Source: Pseudoalteromonas arctica A 37-1-2
GTDB taxonomy: Bacteria > Pseudomonadota > Gammaproteobacteria > Enterobacterales > Alteromonadaceae
Reading direction: 5' to 3'
Assembly: GCF_000238395.3 (NCBI RefSeq)
Contig: NZ_CP011025.1
Coordinates: 2,914,001-2,978,000 of the forward strand
Length of the DNA: 64,000 nt
Numbering within the stretch: position 1 is the stretch's first letter; every line of letters starts with the position of its first letter. The notes beneath the pieces were generated by a model. That model was not told where the DNA came from. It was given only the letters and a program-made list of their open reading frames with translations, and ran no database searches. The position numbers and the translations under genes are program-made. Positions 11,287-20,316 of this stretch are shown here, in pieces.

Positions 11287-11847
11287 ATGAAATTAACAAA
11301 CATTATAATTGGGTGTTGTGTATTACTAATACTTGGTGGCTGTGCGAATCAGCCTAGCCAAGTAATACTCAATCCTGTTTATAAAAGTGGTCAAATAAGC
11401 ACTATAAATAGTAGCTTAAGCACCAGTGTAATTGATTTACGTGGCGACTCATCAACACTTAAACTTATTGAATCAGACAAAACTAAAACCTTTGCAAGCC
11501 AAGGTCTTACTGAATCTGTTAAAAGTGTTTTAGACAGCGCCCTTAGCCGCAATGGTGCCAGCATTTCTAACTTGGCAACTGTTCGCTTTGAAGTAGATAT
11601 TCATGCACTGCAGGCTGTTGTGACCGAAAAACTTGTGAGCCATATCAGCGAAGCCCATATAGAGCTTGGCGTGCGCGTTATTCGCGCCTCAAGTAATTTT
11701 AGTAAAGTGTATAGAGGCAGTGCTAATTTAGAAGGTCCGTTTAGTCACGAGCGAGTAAAAATAGAAGGTCAGCTCAATAAGTTGACTGAACAAATTATTA
11801 CCCGCATTGTATCTGACCCTGAATTAATAGAATTTTTAGAAGGTTAA
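11287..11847 (+). CDS. yajG: YajG family lipoprotein
   Basis: A 186-aa predicted lipoprotein: the signal peptide ends in a lipobox (ILGGC, Cys19), followed by a single domain of the YajG family with a QVILNPVYKSG start and a VDLRGD-like strand. The function is unknown. The next gene starts 2 bp after its stop and rlmG ends right before it, so it is in one operon. In E. coli yajG precedes ampG. Here a cyclophilin gene lies between them. Confidence 0.85.
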   Translation: MKLTNIIIGCCVLLILGGCANQPSQVILNPVYKSGQISTINSSLSTSVIDLRGDSSTLKLIESDKTKTFASQGLTESVKSVLDSALSRNGASISNLATVRFEVDIHALQAVVTEKLVSHISEAHIELGVRVIRASSNFSKVYRGSANLEGPFSHERVKIEGQLNKLTEQIITRIVSDPELIEFLEG

Positions 11848-11849
11848 CT

Positions 11850-12470
11850 ATGAAACGACTTTTTTTAATCTGCTTAGGCCTATTTTTTAGTGTAAGTAGC
11901 TTGGCAGCCCAAGAAGGCCGCTTTGTGCAAAAAGACAATATTTTTCCACGCGTCGAAATCGTAACGACGATGGGCAGTATTGTTGTTGAACTGGACCGTT
12001 CAAAAGCACCCATTACGGTCAATAACTTTTTAACTTACGTGTCAGATAAGAGCTATCAAGGCAGTGTTTTTCATCGTATTGAGCGCGATGTAGAAAACGA
12101 CCGCGACTTTGTTATTCAAGGTGGTGGTTACGATAAAGATTACGACGGCTTACACGAAAATGACCCTATTTTTAATGAAAGCGGCAATGGTTTAAAAAAT
12201 GATATGTACAGCATTGCTATGGCGTATCAGGACCGTGAACCTCACTCGGGAACACGCCAATTCTTTTTTAACATGGATAATAATGATCACTTAAATCCAG
12301 GGAAAGATTGGGGTTTTGCAGTATTTGGTAATGTAATGGATGGCTACGATACCCTTGATAAGATCATGGCTGTTGAAACAGGGTTTAATGAAAAGATTGG
12401 TTACGATTTTGTTCCTAAAAAACCGGTGATCATCTTAAATATTAAAATGCTTGAACAAGTTCCACTGTAA
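11850..12470 (+). CDS. Periplasmic cyclophilin-type peptidyl-prolyl isomerase
   Basis: A 206-aa secreted cyclophilin. Residues 1-20 form a signal peptide (ends SSLAAQ) and the rest is one PPIase domain, with FHRI, the FVIQGGGYD block, and GTRQFFFNM. It should speed proline cis-trans isomerisation of proteins folding in the periplasm, as PpiA does. The sequence has a short insertion (ERDVENDRD) in the active-site loop region compared with E. coli PpiA/PpiB, seen in many marine relatives. It is the third gene of the rlmG run. Confidence 0.9.
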   Translation: MKRLFLICLGLFFSVSSLAAQEGRFVQKDNIFPRVEIVTTMGSIVVELDRSKAPITVNNFLTYVSDKSYQGSVFHRIERDVENDRDFVIQGGGYDKDYDGLHENDPIFNESGNGLKNDMYSIAMAYQDREPHSGTRQFFFNMDNNDHLNPGKDWGFAVFGNVMDGYDTLDKIMAVETGFNEKIGYDFVPKKPVIILNIKMLEQVPL

Positions 12471-12478
12471 TTTATTTA

Positions 12479-12497
12479 AGAGCAGCTTAGCTGCTCT
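12479..12497. terminator. Hairpin between cyclophilin gene and ampG
   Basis: AGAGCAGC-TTA-GCTGCTCT is a perfect 8-bp stem 9 nt after the cyclophilin stop. No T run follows on the plus strand, so it may partly stop or stabilise the transcript rather than end it. Confidence 0.45.
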
Positions 12498-12520
12498 GCA
12501 TCAAAGCCAATGAAGGCCCT

Positions 12521-13900
12521 ATGAGCAAATCTCTCTCTATTAGCGAATATTTTTCTTACTTTAAAGACAAACGCTTAATCCATATTTTTATATTTGGTAT
12601 GAGTAGCGGCTTTCCGTGGGTATTAATTGGCTCTGTTATGTCGGCTTGGCTAAAGGATGAAGGCCTAAGCCGCAGCATGATTGGCCTATTCGGCATTGTA
12701 TTTGGCGCTTACAGTATCAATTTTTTATGGTCACCGCTCATTGACCGTACAAAACTCCCTATTTTATATAAATGGCTAGGCCAACGTCGCAGCTGGATAC
12801 TATTGTGCCAGAGCTTTATTTTTATTGGCACCTTATTATTAGCTGGGCTTGATTTAAAAGCTAATTTAGCAATTGTTGCTGCGATTTGTTTGTTAATCGC
12901 CATTGCTTCTGCAACGCAAGACATTGCTATTGATGCATTCAGAATAGACACACTTAAAGCAAACGAATCTCACAAAGCAACAGCGGCAGCCGCTATGGCA
13001 ACATCTGGTTGGTGGACAGGTTATGCGCTTTTAGGTGCAATTCCATTTTATATGGCTGATATCCCCTCGCTCGACTGGCCACAAATTTATTACTTTTTAG
13101 CTGCTGTAATGCTGCTGCTAATGAGTGGAGCATTGTTTGCAAAAGAACCTGAATCAAATAGAGAAGCGGTACATGCCGAGCTTGAACGTGTGTACCTTGA
13201 AAAACTGTCCTCTACAAAACAAACCCCTCTTACAAAAACTGTTGCGTGGCTCGCGGTAACCGTTATTGATCCATTTAGAGCTTTTTTTACTAAAAATGGC
13301 GTTAAAACGGCACTGGCATTACTTGCGTTTATTTTCTTATTTAAAATAGGCGAAGCGTTTTTAGGGCGAATGTCGATTGTTTTTTATAAAGAAATTGGTT
13401 TTAGCAATAGCGATATAGCTACATTTTCAAAGGTAGGTACTGCCGTACTTACAATCATATTTACCTTTGTTGGCAGTTTATTTAATCAAAAATATGGCAT
13501 TGTTAAGGGTTTATTTGTTAGTGGCATTGCGATGGCAGCCTCAAACTTAGCCTTTTCGTGGATTGCTTTAGTTGGCCCTGATTTAAGACTGTATGCCTTT
13601 GCTATTGTTATTGATGGGTTTACGCAAGCATGGTCGCTGGTCGCTATGGTGGCCTTTATTTCGATGCTATGCGATAGAGCATTTAGTGCAACACACTATG
13701 CATTACTGGCGTCATTAGGGAATTTAGGACGAACGTTACTTTCGAGCTACAGTGGTGTAGTAATTGATGATTGGTTAATGGGAAATTGGTCGCTGTTCTT
13801 TGTTTTAACAGCCTTGATGGTTATACCTTCGCTGATATTTTTATACCTGATTAGGCATAAATTATATGAGCTTGAGAAAAATTATCATAAAAATATTTAA
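12521..13900 (+). CDS. ampG: AmpG-type MFS muropeptide permease
   Basis: A 459-aa major facilitator with about 12 helices. The signature GLFGIVFGAYSINFLWSPLIDR and the GQRRSWI loop are typical of AmpG, which imports GlcNAc-anhydro-muropeptides from the periplasm for cell-wall recycling and, in some species, beta-lactamase signalling. The position next to a yajG gene and near bolA supports the call. The length is a little shorter than E. coli AmpG (491 aa). Related MFS proteins annotated only as 'AmpG-like' exist, so the substrate is an inference. Confidence 0.85.
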   Translation: MSKSLSISEYFSYFKDKRLIHIFIFGMSSGFPWVLIGSVMSAWLKDEGLSRSMIGLFGIVFGAYSINFLWSPLIDRTKLPILYKWLGQRRSWILLCQSFIFIGTLLLAGLDLKANLAIVAAICLLIAIASATQDIAIDAFRIDTLKANESHKATAAAAMATSGWWTGYALLGAIPFYMADIPSLDWPQIYYFLAAVMLLLMSGALFAKEPESNREAVHAELERVYLEKLSSTKQTPLTKTVAWLAVTVIDPFRAFFTKNGVKTALALLAFIFLFKIGEAFLGRMSIVFYKEIGFSNSDIATFSKVGTAVLTIIFTFVGSLFNQKYGIVKGLFVSGIAMAASNLAFSWIALVGPDLRLYAFAIVIDGFTQAWSLVAMVAFISMLCDRAFSATHYALLASLGNLGRTLLSSYSGVVIDDWLMGNWSLFFVLTALMVIPSLIFLYLIRHKLYELEKNYHKNI

Positions 13901-13919
13901 TGCATCCCTGCATTAACAT

Positions 13920-13963
13920 ATTGCTTAGCACTATCAAGTGCCCCTTAAAGTGTACTAAGCAAT
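13920..13963. terminator. Long hairpin between convergent ampG and XRE gene
   Basis: ATTGCTTAG (13920-13928) pairs with CTAAGCAAT (13955-13963), with more partial pairing inside. It lies between two convergent genes and could act for both, but the T tracts are weak. Confidence 0.5.
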
Positions 13964-13970
13964 GTTTGAG

Positions 13971-14210
13971 TTAATCTACTTTTAGCAAGCTAAGTGCTTC
14001 ATGTGGATCAACTTCTAGAGCTGTACAATAACGAACAAACTCAATCACATCTAAACGGCGTTCTTGATTTTCAATCTTGCCGATAAACGAATGAGGCGTT
14101 CCCAGCACTTGTGCTAGGCTTCGCATTGTATGACCCTTTTCGTGGCGCTTACTTTTAAGCCACTTTGTTAGCTTTGCATTTTCTTCAGAAGAAACTGTTT
14201 TGCCCATCAT
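13971..14210 (-). CDS. Small XRE-family helix-turn-helix regulator
   Basis: The open frame runs to 14291, but an AGGAG ribosome site lies 7 nt before the ATG at 14208-14210, so I take that start, giving 79 aa. The product is one Cro/C1-type HTH domain: KRHEKGHTMRSLAQVLGTPHSFIGKIENQERRLDVIEFVRYCTAL. There is no added sensor domain. Such stand-alone regulators often control themselves or a neighbour, and a palindrome 92 nt upstream (14302-14317) is a candidate operator. The target is unknown. Confidence 0.8.
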   Translation of the reverse strand: MMGKTVSSEENAKLTKWLKSKRHEKGHTMRSLAQVLGTPHSFIGKIENQERRLDVIEFVRYCTALEVDPHEALSLLKVD

Positions 14211-14662
14211 TTTACATCTCCTACTAGATGATTTGACGTACCTATTAAAGCAGTAGTCTCTATCAATAGCTGTAGGCAAGTAAGCAGTCATACCATATTT
14301 TCAATAGCAAGCTATTGCTTAACAAAGCATGTGTTGCTACTCACTCCACCAATATAGCTAAAAAACTACGCTAATAATGTGGTAAAGATTTGTTTTTATT
14401 GAGAATGAAATTTTGCCCGTCTCATTCTTGGATACATTATATACTATTAACACTTTGGTTAAATAACTAATTACATACTCGGTACAAATATGAACACGAG
14501 TGAATATTTATAAACGCTGAATATTGACCTAAGTACTCAAAAAGTATTAATAAATTAATTTCTAGTTATAAAATATTTAAATGAATTTTTATAACAATTT
14601 TGTTCCAATTTATCGTCACATGTTTATGATTAAGCAATAATTAGCACCAAAAAGGCCGAATA
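14211..14662. other. Non-coding region between XRE gene and small membrane gene
   Basis: 450 bp, very AT-rich, no credible gene. It holds the divergent promoters of the flanking genes, the 16-bp palindrome at 14302-14317, and an inverted pair GAGAATGA / TCATTCTT near 14400-14431. I see nothing else. Confidence 0.5.
14302..14317. promoter_or_regulatory. Perfect palindrome, candidate operator
   Basis: CAATAGC-AA-GCTATTG, a 7-bp inverted repeat upstream of the XRE regulator. It would suit a dimeric HTH protein, but this is based on symmetry and position only. Confidence 0.35.
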
Positions 14663-14851
14663 ATGTTCAGACTTCTTTTTTTATTACCGATTGTGTTGTG
14701 CTTGGGTTGGTACTTTTTTTTGCGCCACAACGGCGTACCAATTAAGCAAGGCAAAAAAGGCTTCATATACATTTTAGCGTTTTCTGCTTTTGTACTTGGC
14801 TTTTTTGTATTGATAATGCAAATAACCGAATACGCCCCAACCGATTTGTAG
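14663..14851 (+). CDS. Small two-helix membrane protein, unknown function
   Basis: A 62-aa protein made almost entirely of two hydrophobic helices (about 2-20 and 32-53) joined by a short basic loop (RHNGVPIKQGKKGF). I do not recognise a family. An AAAAAGG stretch lies 6 nt before the ATG, and the T-rich terminator-like hairpin after it supports a real transcript. The positive-inside rule would place both ends in the periplasm. It stands alone between the XRE regulator and erpA. Confidence 0.6.
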   Translation: MFRLLFLLPIVLCLGWYFFLRHNGVPIKQGKKGFIYILAFSAFVLGFFVLIMQITEYAPTDL

Positions 14852-14854
14852 GCA

Positions 14855-14880
14855 TTAAAAAAGCCGCAAAAGCGGCTTCA
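14855..14880 (-). terminator. Terminator shared by convergent small gene and erpA
   Basis: AAGCCGC-AAAA-GCGGCTT at 14861-14878. On the minus strand it is followed by six T, so it suits erpA best, while the plus side has only a weak T stretch. Confidence 0.8.
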
Positions 14881-14900
14881 TTCTATTTAGCGTTTGGCTG

Positions 14901-15239
14901 TTAAACGCTAAAGCTTGCACCACAACCACAGGTTGTTGTTGCATTAGGATTAGATACAAAAAAGCGTGCGCCTTCTAATCCTTCAGTGTAATCAACTTCA
15001 CCGTCAACCAAATATTGAATGCTCATTGGATCGATAACGAGTGTTACACCATTTTTTACAATTTCTAAATCGCCAGGATTCGCTTTTTCATCAAAAGTAA
15101 AACCATATTGAAAACCAGAACAACCACCACCTGTTACATAAACACGCAGTTTTAAATCTGGATTTTCTTCTTCGTCGATTAACTGTTTAACGCGAACAGC
15201 AGCTGCATCGCTGAACTTAATTGGTAATTCTTCAGACAT
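14901..15239 (-). CDS. erpA: Iron-sulfur cluster insertion protein ErpA
   Basis: A 112-aa A-type carrier that hands Fe-S clusters to apoproteins, including enzymes of isoprenoid synthesis. The three cluster cysteines are Cys40 ([11 protein letters not shown]) and Cys104/Cys106 (TTCGCGASF). The SLQYLVGG-like segment ([19 protein letters not shown]) follows ErpA more closely than IscA or SufA. It is monocistronic, with an IscR type 1-like site 38 nt before its start, as known for E. coli erpA. Confidence 0.96.
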   Translation of the reverse strand: MSEELPIKFSDAAAVRVKQLIDEEENPDLKLRVYVTGGGCSGFQYGFTFDEKANPGDLEIVKNGVTLVIDPMSIQYLVDGEVDYTEGLEGARFFVSNPNATTTCGCGASFSV

Positions 15240-15561
15240 TTTAAAACCCTCAATATCGCAATGGCGTGATTATCTAATACCCGAGTGTTTTAATCAAGTA
15301 TAGTAAAACAACTCTTTACTCTAAGTTATACCTATAAATTAGTAAAAAAGTGGTTAAACATTTGCTCACTAAAATAATACTTAAGCAAACTAAAAGCGAC
15401 CCTTGTAAACTATAAATTCATTAAAAATTTTAGTTATAAAAAATAGGTCTTAATCTTTACTGCAAATTGTTAATATAAGTTACGAAAAATTCAAAATCAC
15501 AAGGACTTAACTAAACTCTTTTGCTAAAATGCTGCTGAAAAATGCGGCGAGGAAATAATGC
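15240..15561. other. Divergent promoter region of erpA and the CLC gene
   Basis: 322 bp of AT-rich sequence. It holds the IscR-like site at 15277-15301 next to erpA and otherwise shows only T/A-rich stretches. The CLC gene has its own GAGGA ribosome site at 15549-15553. Confidence 0.55.
15277..15301. promoter_or_regulatory. IscR type 1-like binding site upstream of erpA
   Basis: The 25 bases fit the published type 1 IscR consensus (ATASYYGACTRWWWYAGTCRRSTAT) at 23 positions. The two misfits are the C of GACT (here GAGT) and the G of AGTC (here AATC), which are symmetric partners. It begins 38 nt from the erpA start, where it could block the promoter. IscR with a 2Fe-2S cluster would repress erpA when clusters are plentiful. 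Confidence 0.75.
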
Positions 15562-17244
15562 ATGTGGCTTGAGCAACTCAGGCGTCGACTGGCAAAACCT
15601 AAAACATCTGTACAATTATGCTTATTAGGCGTAGTTGCCGGATTAATTGCTGCATTTTTTATTATTTTATTTCGCTTAACTATTTTGTTTTTTCAAAGCT
15701 TATTTTTGGAAACACCTGACGACTTTACTACCCTACCGACTCTTGAACGCGTTTTAATGCCATTAATAGCCGCATTTTTAATTGCGTGCTTTGCTGCATT
15801 TACTGGCTTTAAACATTACCGTTTAGGCATTCCTTTTGTTATTCATCGTATTAAACGCCATTACGGGCAAATGCCTTTATACAATACGGTTAATCAATTT
15901 GTTGGTGGCGCACTTGCACTCATTAGCGGTTTTTCGGTTGGCCGAGAAGGGCCTTCCGTACATATGGGCGCAACAGGTGCGAGTATTTTAGCGGATAAAC
16001 TACATTTACCGCATAACGCCATGCGTACTTTAAGTGGTTGCGGCGTTGCAGCAGGTATAGCCGCTTCGTTTAATACCCCACTTGCAGCCGTTATTTTTGT
16101 AATGGAAGTGGTACTTCGAGAATATAAAGTACACATATTTGTGCCAATCATGCTTGCTGCTGTTACTGGTGCACTCGCTACGCAGTTTGTTTTTGGTGAA
16201 GGCTCTGAACTTGCACTCATTACAATAGCGCCATTAAGTGGTTGGCATTACCCTTATTTAATATTATGCGGTATGGCGCTGGGCGCTATAGCATTTAGCT
16301 TTAATCAAAACTTAATGCTAATTATTAAAACATTTAAACCTTTAAGTATGTTTCCTCGTTTACTAATCGCAGGCTGTATTGCCAGCTTGATAGCTTACGC
16401 GGTGCCTCATGCTATGGGTTCTGGTATGAGTGCGATTACTATCGCGGTTGAATCTCCTGATAACGTAAAGCTGCTTACTACCATTTTAATCGCTAAACTA
16501 CTTGCCACATTGTTTGCTATTGGTTTGGGTATTCCGGGCGGTTTAATTGGTCCTGTAATTGGGCTTGGTGTATTAATTGGGACATTAATGGCCTTTTTTG
16601 CTCAATATATTAGCCCGGGTACTGATATTGCGGGTACGTATGGGGTTTTAGGTATGGCTGGATTATTAGCGGCTACACTGCATGCACCACTTGCTGCATT
16701 AACAACAGTAATGGAGCTTACATCATCACCTGAAATAATCGTTCCTGCGATGATAGTTATAACCACTGCATATGTAACTGCATTACAATTTTTTGGAAAT
16801 CGCTCCATATTTTTGCAGCAATTAGATTTTCAGGGATTGCCGTACCATGTATCTCCCGCTACCGAAGCATTACAAAAAGTGGGAATAATGGATGATATGG
16901 ATGAAGACTTTAAATTGCTTTACTCAGACGATAAAGAGCAAATAAAAAATACGCTTGATGCCATGGATAGCCAAACACCCTTGATTGTTTTTGACGAAGA
17001 AAATGGCTATCGCCTCGCTGAATACGATTTAACGCTAATGTCTGATGAAGCAATAAATATAAATTACATTAGCTTGCAGGGCATCAGCAGCCAAGCCACC
17101 CTAGCCGATGCATTCGATATACTAAAAGATAAAAGAAGTGGCGCGCTTTACGTTTATAACCTTTTAGATAATCAACAAATTATGGGGCTATTACGCTGGG
17201 ATCAAATTCATCATATTTTAACCATTCGTAACAGCTTACTTTAA
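15562..17244 (+). CDS. CLC-family chloride channel/transporter with C-terminal CBS-like region
   Basis: A 560-aa membrane protein. Residues 1 to about 430 form the CLC core with GREGPSVHMG (gating Glu kept), a GSGMSAI segment and GIPGGLIGPVIG. The last ~120 residues look like a divergent CBS pair. In the helix that holds the 'proton glutamate' of H+/Cl- exchangers (Glu-Glu in E. coli ClcA) this protein reads FVMEVVLRE, that is Glu-Val, as in many CLC channels. Transport mode is therefore uncertain. The start follows GAGGA by 8 nt. An upstream ATG at 15558 is out of frame. Confidence 0.9.
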   Translation: MWLEQLRRRLAKPKTSVQLCLLGVVAGLIAAFFIILFRLTILFFQSLFLETPDDFTTLPTLERVLMPLIAAFLIACFAAFTGFKHYRLGIPFVIHRIKRHYGQMPLYNTVNQFVGGALALISGFSVGREGPSVHMGATGASILADKLHLPHNAMRTLSGCGVAAGIAASFNTPLAAVIFVMEVVLREYKVHIFVPIMLAAVTGALATQFVFGEGSELALITIAPLSGWHYPYLILCGMALGAIAFSFNQNLMLIIKTFKPLSMFPRLLIAGCIASLIAYAVPHAMGSGMSAITIAVESPDNVKLLTTILIAKLLATLFAIGLGIPGGLIGPVIGLGVLIGTLMAFFAQYISPGTDIAGTYGVLGMAGLLAATLHAPLAALTTVMELTSSPEIIVPAMIVITTAYVTALQFFGNRSIFLQQLDFQGLPYHVSPATEALQKVGIMDDMDEDFKLLYSDDKEQIKNTLDAMDSQTPLIVFDEENGYRLAEYDLTLMSDEAININYISLQGISSQATLADAFDILKDKRSGALYVYNLLDNQQIMGLLRWDQIHHILTIRNSLL

Positions 17245-17259
17245 GCAATAAGGACTATT

Positions 17260-17694
17260 ATGAGCGCATTATTGATTTATAAAACACTCCACATATTTTT
17301 TATGATTGCGTGGTTTGCCGGTATTTTTTACTTGCCTCGATTATTTGTATATCACGCAATGAGCGAAGAAAGATCATGTAACTCTATGCTTAAAGTTATG
17401 GAGCGCAGGTTACTTTATTTCGTAACCCCATTTGCTGTTTTAACGGCTGTATTTGGTGTGTTAACCATTGTTGAATATGGTCGTGATTGGTTTAAATACA
17501 GTATGTGGCTACATTACAAACTTGTACTGGTAATTATTTTATACCTATACCACGGCTACTGTTTTAAGTTATTAAGTGACTTTAAACATGACCGAAACAC
17601 TAAAACAGACCGCTTTTACCGTATTTTTAATGAGCTCCCTGTTATTGCGCTGCTCATCATTGTGGCACTTGCGGTAATAAAACCTAATTTATAA
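17260..17694 (+). CDS. hemJ: Protoporphyrinogen oxidase HemJ
   Basis: A 144-aa protein with four helices of the HemJ (UPF0093) family, converting protoporphyrinogen IX to protoporphyrin IX in haem synthesis. Signatures are KTLHIFFMIAWFAGIFYLPRLFVYH at the N-terminus (with the conserved His11), MWLHYKLVLV, and the FRIFNELP-like end (FYRIFNELPVIALLIIVALAVIKP). It lies near hemL, another haem gene, 1.2 kb downstream, which fits. Confidence 0.92.
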   Translation: MSALLIYKTLHIFFMIAWFAGIFYLPRLFVYHAMSEERSCNSMLKVMERRLLYFVTPFAVLTAVFGVLTIVEYGRDWFKYSMWLHYKLVLVIILYLYHGYCFKLLSDFKHDRNTKTDRFYRIFNELPVIALLIIVALAVIKPNL

Positions 17695-17808
17695 GCGTTT
17701 CGGTGCATGTTAAACTGCGCTGCAATTTACAATACTTGCTATAACACGCGCGATTGCGTGCTCCATTTATGGATTATCGCGCCCATTTGATTGATTAGGA
17801 ATTACCCC

Positions 17809-18825
17809 ATGTTAAGTTTCCAAGGCGAACATATACTGTCTGTAAATCAGCTAGACAGAGACTGCATTGAACGTATTTTTGCAGTAGCTAAAAAAATGGA
17901 GCCTTATGCTAAAAAACAAAAGCAAACAACGGTGCTTAAAGGCGCTATTTTAGCTAATTTGTTTTTTGAACCAAGTACTCGCACGCGAGTTAGCTTTGGT
18001 ACTGCCTTTAACTTACTTGGCGGCGGTGTACGTGAAACTACAGGTATGCAAAGCTCAGCGCTTGCAAAAGGTGAATCACTTTACGATACCGCACGCGTAA
18101 TTTCAGCTTATGCCGATGCTGTTGCTATGCGTCACCCTGACGCAGGCTCAGTAAGTGAATTTGCTGATGGCTGTACTGTGCCGGTTATTAATGGCGGCGA
18201 CGGCCCAAATGAGCACCCGACTCAAGCATTACTTGATTTATTAACCATTGAGCGTGAATTACACCGTTTTGATCAAAATATTGATGGCATGCATATAGCG
18301 CTTGTGGGTGATTTAAAATATGGTCGCACAGTGCATTCTCTATCAAAGCTATTGTGCCATTATAAAAACGTAAAGTTTTCGATGGTCGCGCCTGATGGCC
18401 TACAAATGCCAACGAGCATTTTAGATGCCGTAGAAAATGCAGGACACAAAATTGAGCTAGTAAACAAGATGGAAGGTAATTTAGCAGCCGATATTGTTTA
18501 CCAAACACGTATTCAAGAAGAGCGCTTTCCTTCACAAGAAGAAGCAAATAAATACCGTGGCGGTTTTAGAATTAGCCAATCTATTTACAGCGCTCATTGC
18601 AAACCTAACTCTGTGTTAATGCATCCGTTACCACGTGATAGTCGCTTAGAAGCCAACGAGCTTGATAACGACTTAAACAGTAACGATAATTTAGCAATAT
18701 TCCGCCAGGTACAAAATGGCGTATTAATTCGTATGGCACTGTTTGCTTTAACACTCGGCGTAGAAAATAAAGTCGATAAGTATGAAGTGGACGTACCTTG
18801 GTTTAGCCGCAAACGCGACAGCTAA
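17809..18825 (+). CDS. pyrB: Aspartate carbamoyltransferase, catalytic chain
   Basis: A 338-aa enzyme joining carbamoyl phosphate and aspartate, the first committed step of pyrimidine synthesis. The carbamoyl phosphate motif FFEPSTRTRVSF, the HPTQALLDL motif and MHPLPRD are all present. The frame is open back to a TTG at 17791, but the ATG at 17809 has AGGA 8 nt upstream and begins the family sequence (MLSFQGEHILSV), so I use it. It is longer than E. coli PyrB (about 310 aa). No pyrI regulatory-chain gene is next to it. Confidence 0.95.
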   Translation: MLSFQGEHILSVNQLDRDCIERIFAVAKKMEPYAKKQKQTTVLKGAILANLFFEPSTRTRVSFGTAFNLLGGGVRETTGMQSSALAKGESLYDTARVISAYADAVAMRHPDAGSVSEFADGCTVPVINGGDGPNEHPTQALLDLLTIERELHRFDQNIDGMHIALVGDLKYGRTVHSLSKLLCHYKNVKFSMVAPDGLQMPTSILDAVENAGHKIELVNKMEGNLAADIVYQTRIQEERFPSQEEANKYRGGFRISQSIYSAHCKPNSVLMHPLPRDSRLEANELDNDLNSNDNLAIFRQVQNGVLIRMALFALTLGVENKVDKYEVDVPWFSRKRDS

Positions 18826-18858
18826 ACCCTCTTTAAGTGACAATTTATAGGATTTTTC

Positions 18859-20139
18859 ATGACAATTAGCCAAGACTTATTTGAACGCGCTCAAGCCTCT
18901 ATTCCAGGTGGCGTAAACTCGCCAGTTCGTGCTTTTAATGGTGTAGGCGGTACGCCGCTATTTATTACAAAAGCAGAAGGCGCGTTTACATTTGATGCCG
19001 ACGGTAATCGTTACATTGATTATGTTGGCTCTTGGGGGCCTATGATCATGGGCCATAACCACCCTGCAATTAAACAAGCCGTGCACGAAGCAGTCGAAAA
19101 TGGCCTTAGCTATGGTGCGCCAACTGAAGCCGAAATATTAATGGCTGAAAAAGTAAAAGAGCTGGTTCCATCAATCGAAAAAGTACGCATGGTTAGCTCA
19201 GGCACTGAAGCAACGATGAGTGCAATTCGTTTAGCACGTGGCTTTACCGGCCGCGATAAAATATTAAAATTTGAAGGTTGTTACCACGGCCATGCTGACT
19301 CGTTATTAGTTAAGGCAGGCTCTGGTGCACTAACAATGGGCGTACCTAATTCTCCTGGTATTCCTGAGGACTTTGCTAAGCATACACTTACTGTATCATT
19401 TAATAACCTAGATGAAGTAAAAGCTATTTTTGCAAAATACGCTGACGAAATTGCCTGTATTATTGTAGAGCCAGTAGCTGGTAACATGAACTGCATTCCA
19501 CCAGTGCAAGGCTTTTTAGAAGGTTTGCGTGATGTGTGTGACGAATATAAGTCAGTACTTATTTTTGATGAAGTAATGACGGGTTTTCGTGTTGCACTTG
19601 GCGGTGCACAAGCGTATTACAACATTAAACCAGACCTTACGTGTTTAGGTAAAGTCATTGGCGGCGGCATGCCCGTTGGCGCGTTTGGTGGTAAAACCGA
19701 AATAATGGATTACATTGCGCCTGTGGGCCCTGTTTACCAAGCGGGTACTCTTTCTGGTAACCCTATTGCGATGGCTGCAGGTTTAAAATCACTTGAGCTA
19801 TTATGTGAGCCAGGTCTACACGATAAGTTAGAAGCAACGTCTAAAGCAATTTGTGAAGGCTTTGAAGCGGGCGCTAAAAAAGCAGGCATTGCATTAACAA
19901 CTAATTATGCTGGCGGCATGTATGGATTCTTTTTTACTGATGCTGAAAAAGTAACGACATACAAACAAGCTACTGAATGCGACCTAGAGCGCTTCAAACG
20001 TTTTTTCCACCTTATGCTTGAAGAAGGTGTGTACCTTGCTCCATCAGCATTTGAAGCTGGTTTTGTATGTGCTGCGCATACTGAGCAAGAAGTAAAAGAA
20101 ACAATAGCGGCAGCAGAACGCTCGTTTGCTAAACTTTAA
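18859..20139 (+). CDS. hemL: Glutamate-1-semialdehyde 2,1-aminomutase
   Basis: A 426-aa PLP enzyme making 5-aminolevulinate from glutamate-1-semialdehyde in the C5 haem pathway. The PLP lysine is Lys265 ([17 protein letters not shown]), and the [16 protein letters not shown] and [10 protein letters not shown] blocks are present. Full length. It is 33 bp after pyrB with its own ribosome site (TATAGGA), so it may be co-transcribed. A strong terminator follows. Confidence 0.98.
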   Translation: MTISQDLFERAQASIPGGVNSPVRAFNGVGGTPLFITKAEGAFTFDADGNRYIDYVGSWGPMIMGHNHPAIKQAVHEAVENGLSYGAPTEAEILMAEKVKELVPSIEKVRMVSSGTEATMSAIRLARGFTGRDKILKFEGCYHGHADSLLVKAGSGALTMGVPNSPGIPEDFAKHTLTVSFNNLDEVKAIFAKYADEIACIIVEPVAGNMNCIPPVQGFLEGLRDVCDEYKSVLIFDEVMTGFRVALGGAQAYYNIKPDLTCLGKVIGGGMPVGAFGGKTEIMDYIAPVGPVYQAGTLSGNPIAMAAGLKSLELLCEPGLHDKLEATSKAICEGFEAGAKKAGIALTTNYAGGMYGFFFTDAEKVTTYKQATECDLERFKRFFHLMLEEGVYLAPSAFEAGFVCAAHTEQEVKETIAAAERSFAKL

Positions 20140-20204
20140 GTTAAAATTACTTTTTATATTTATAAGCACTTGTTTTTACAGTGTGTAATTAAGACTAAAG
20201 ATTG

Positions 20205-20229
20205 AAAAAAGCCCGAAAGGGCTTTTTTT
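20205..20229 (+). terminator. Rho-independent terminator after hemL
   Basis: AAAAAAGCCC-GAAA-GGGCTTTTTTT, a GAAA tetraloop stem with a T run, 65 nt past the hemL stop. Confidence 0.9.
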
Positions 20230-20316
20230 ATTTGTAAAGTACTATAAATGAATGATAATTAAGCATAACAAGGTCTATTCACCTTTACCCTAATTACAAA
20301 AATACAAGAGAGCCTT

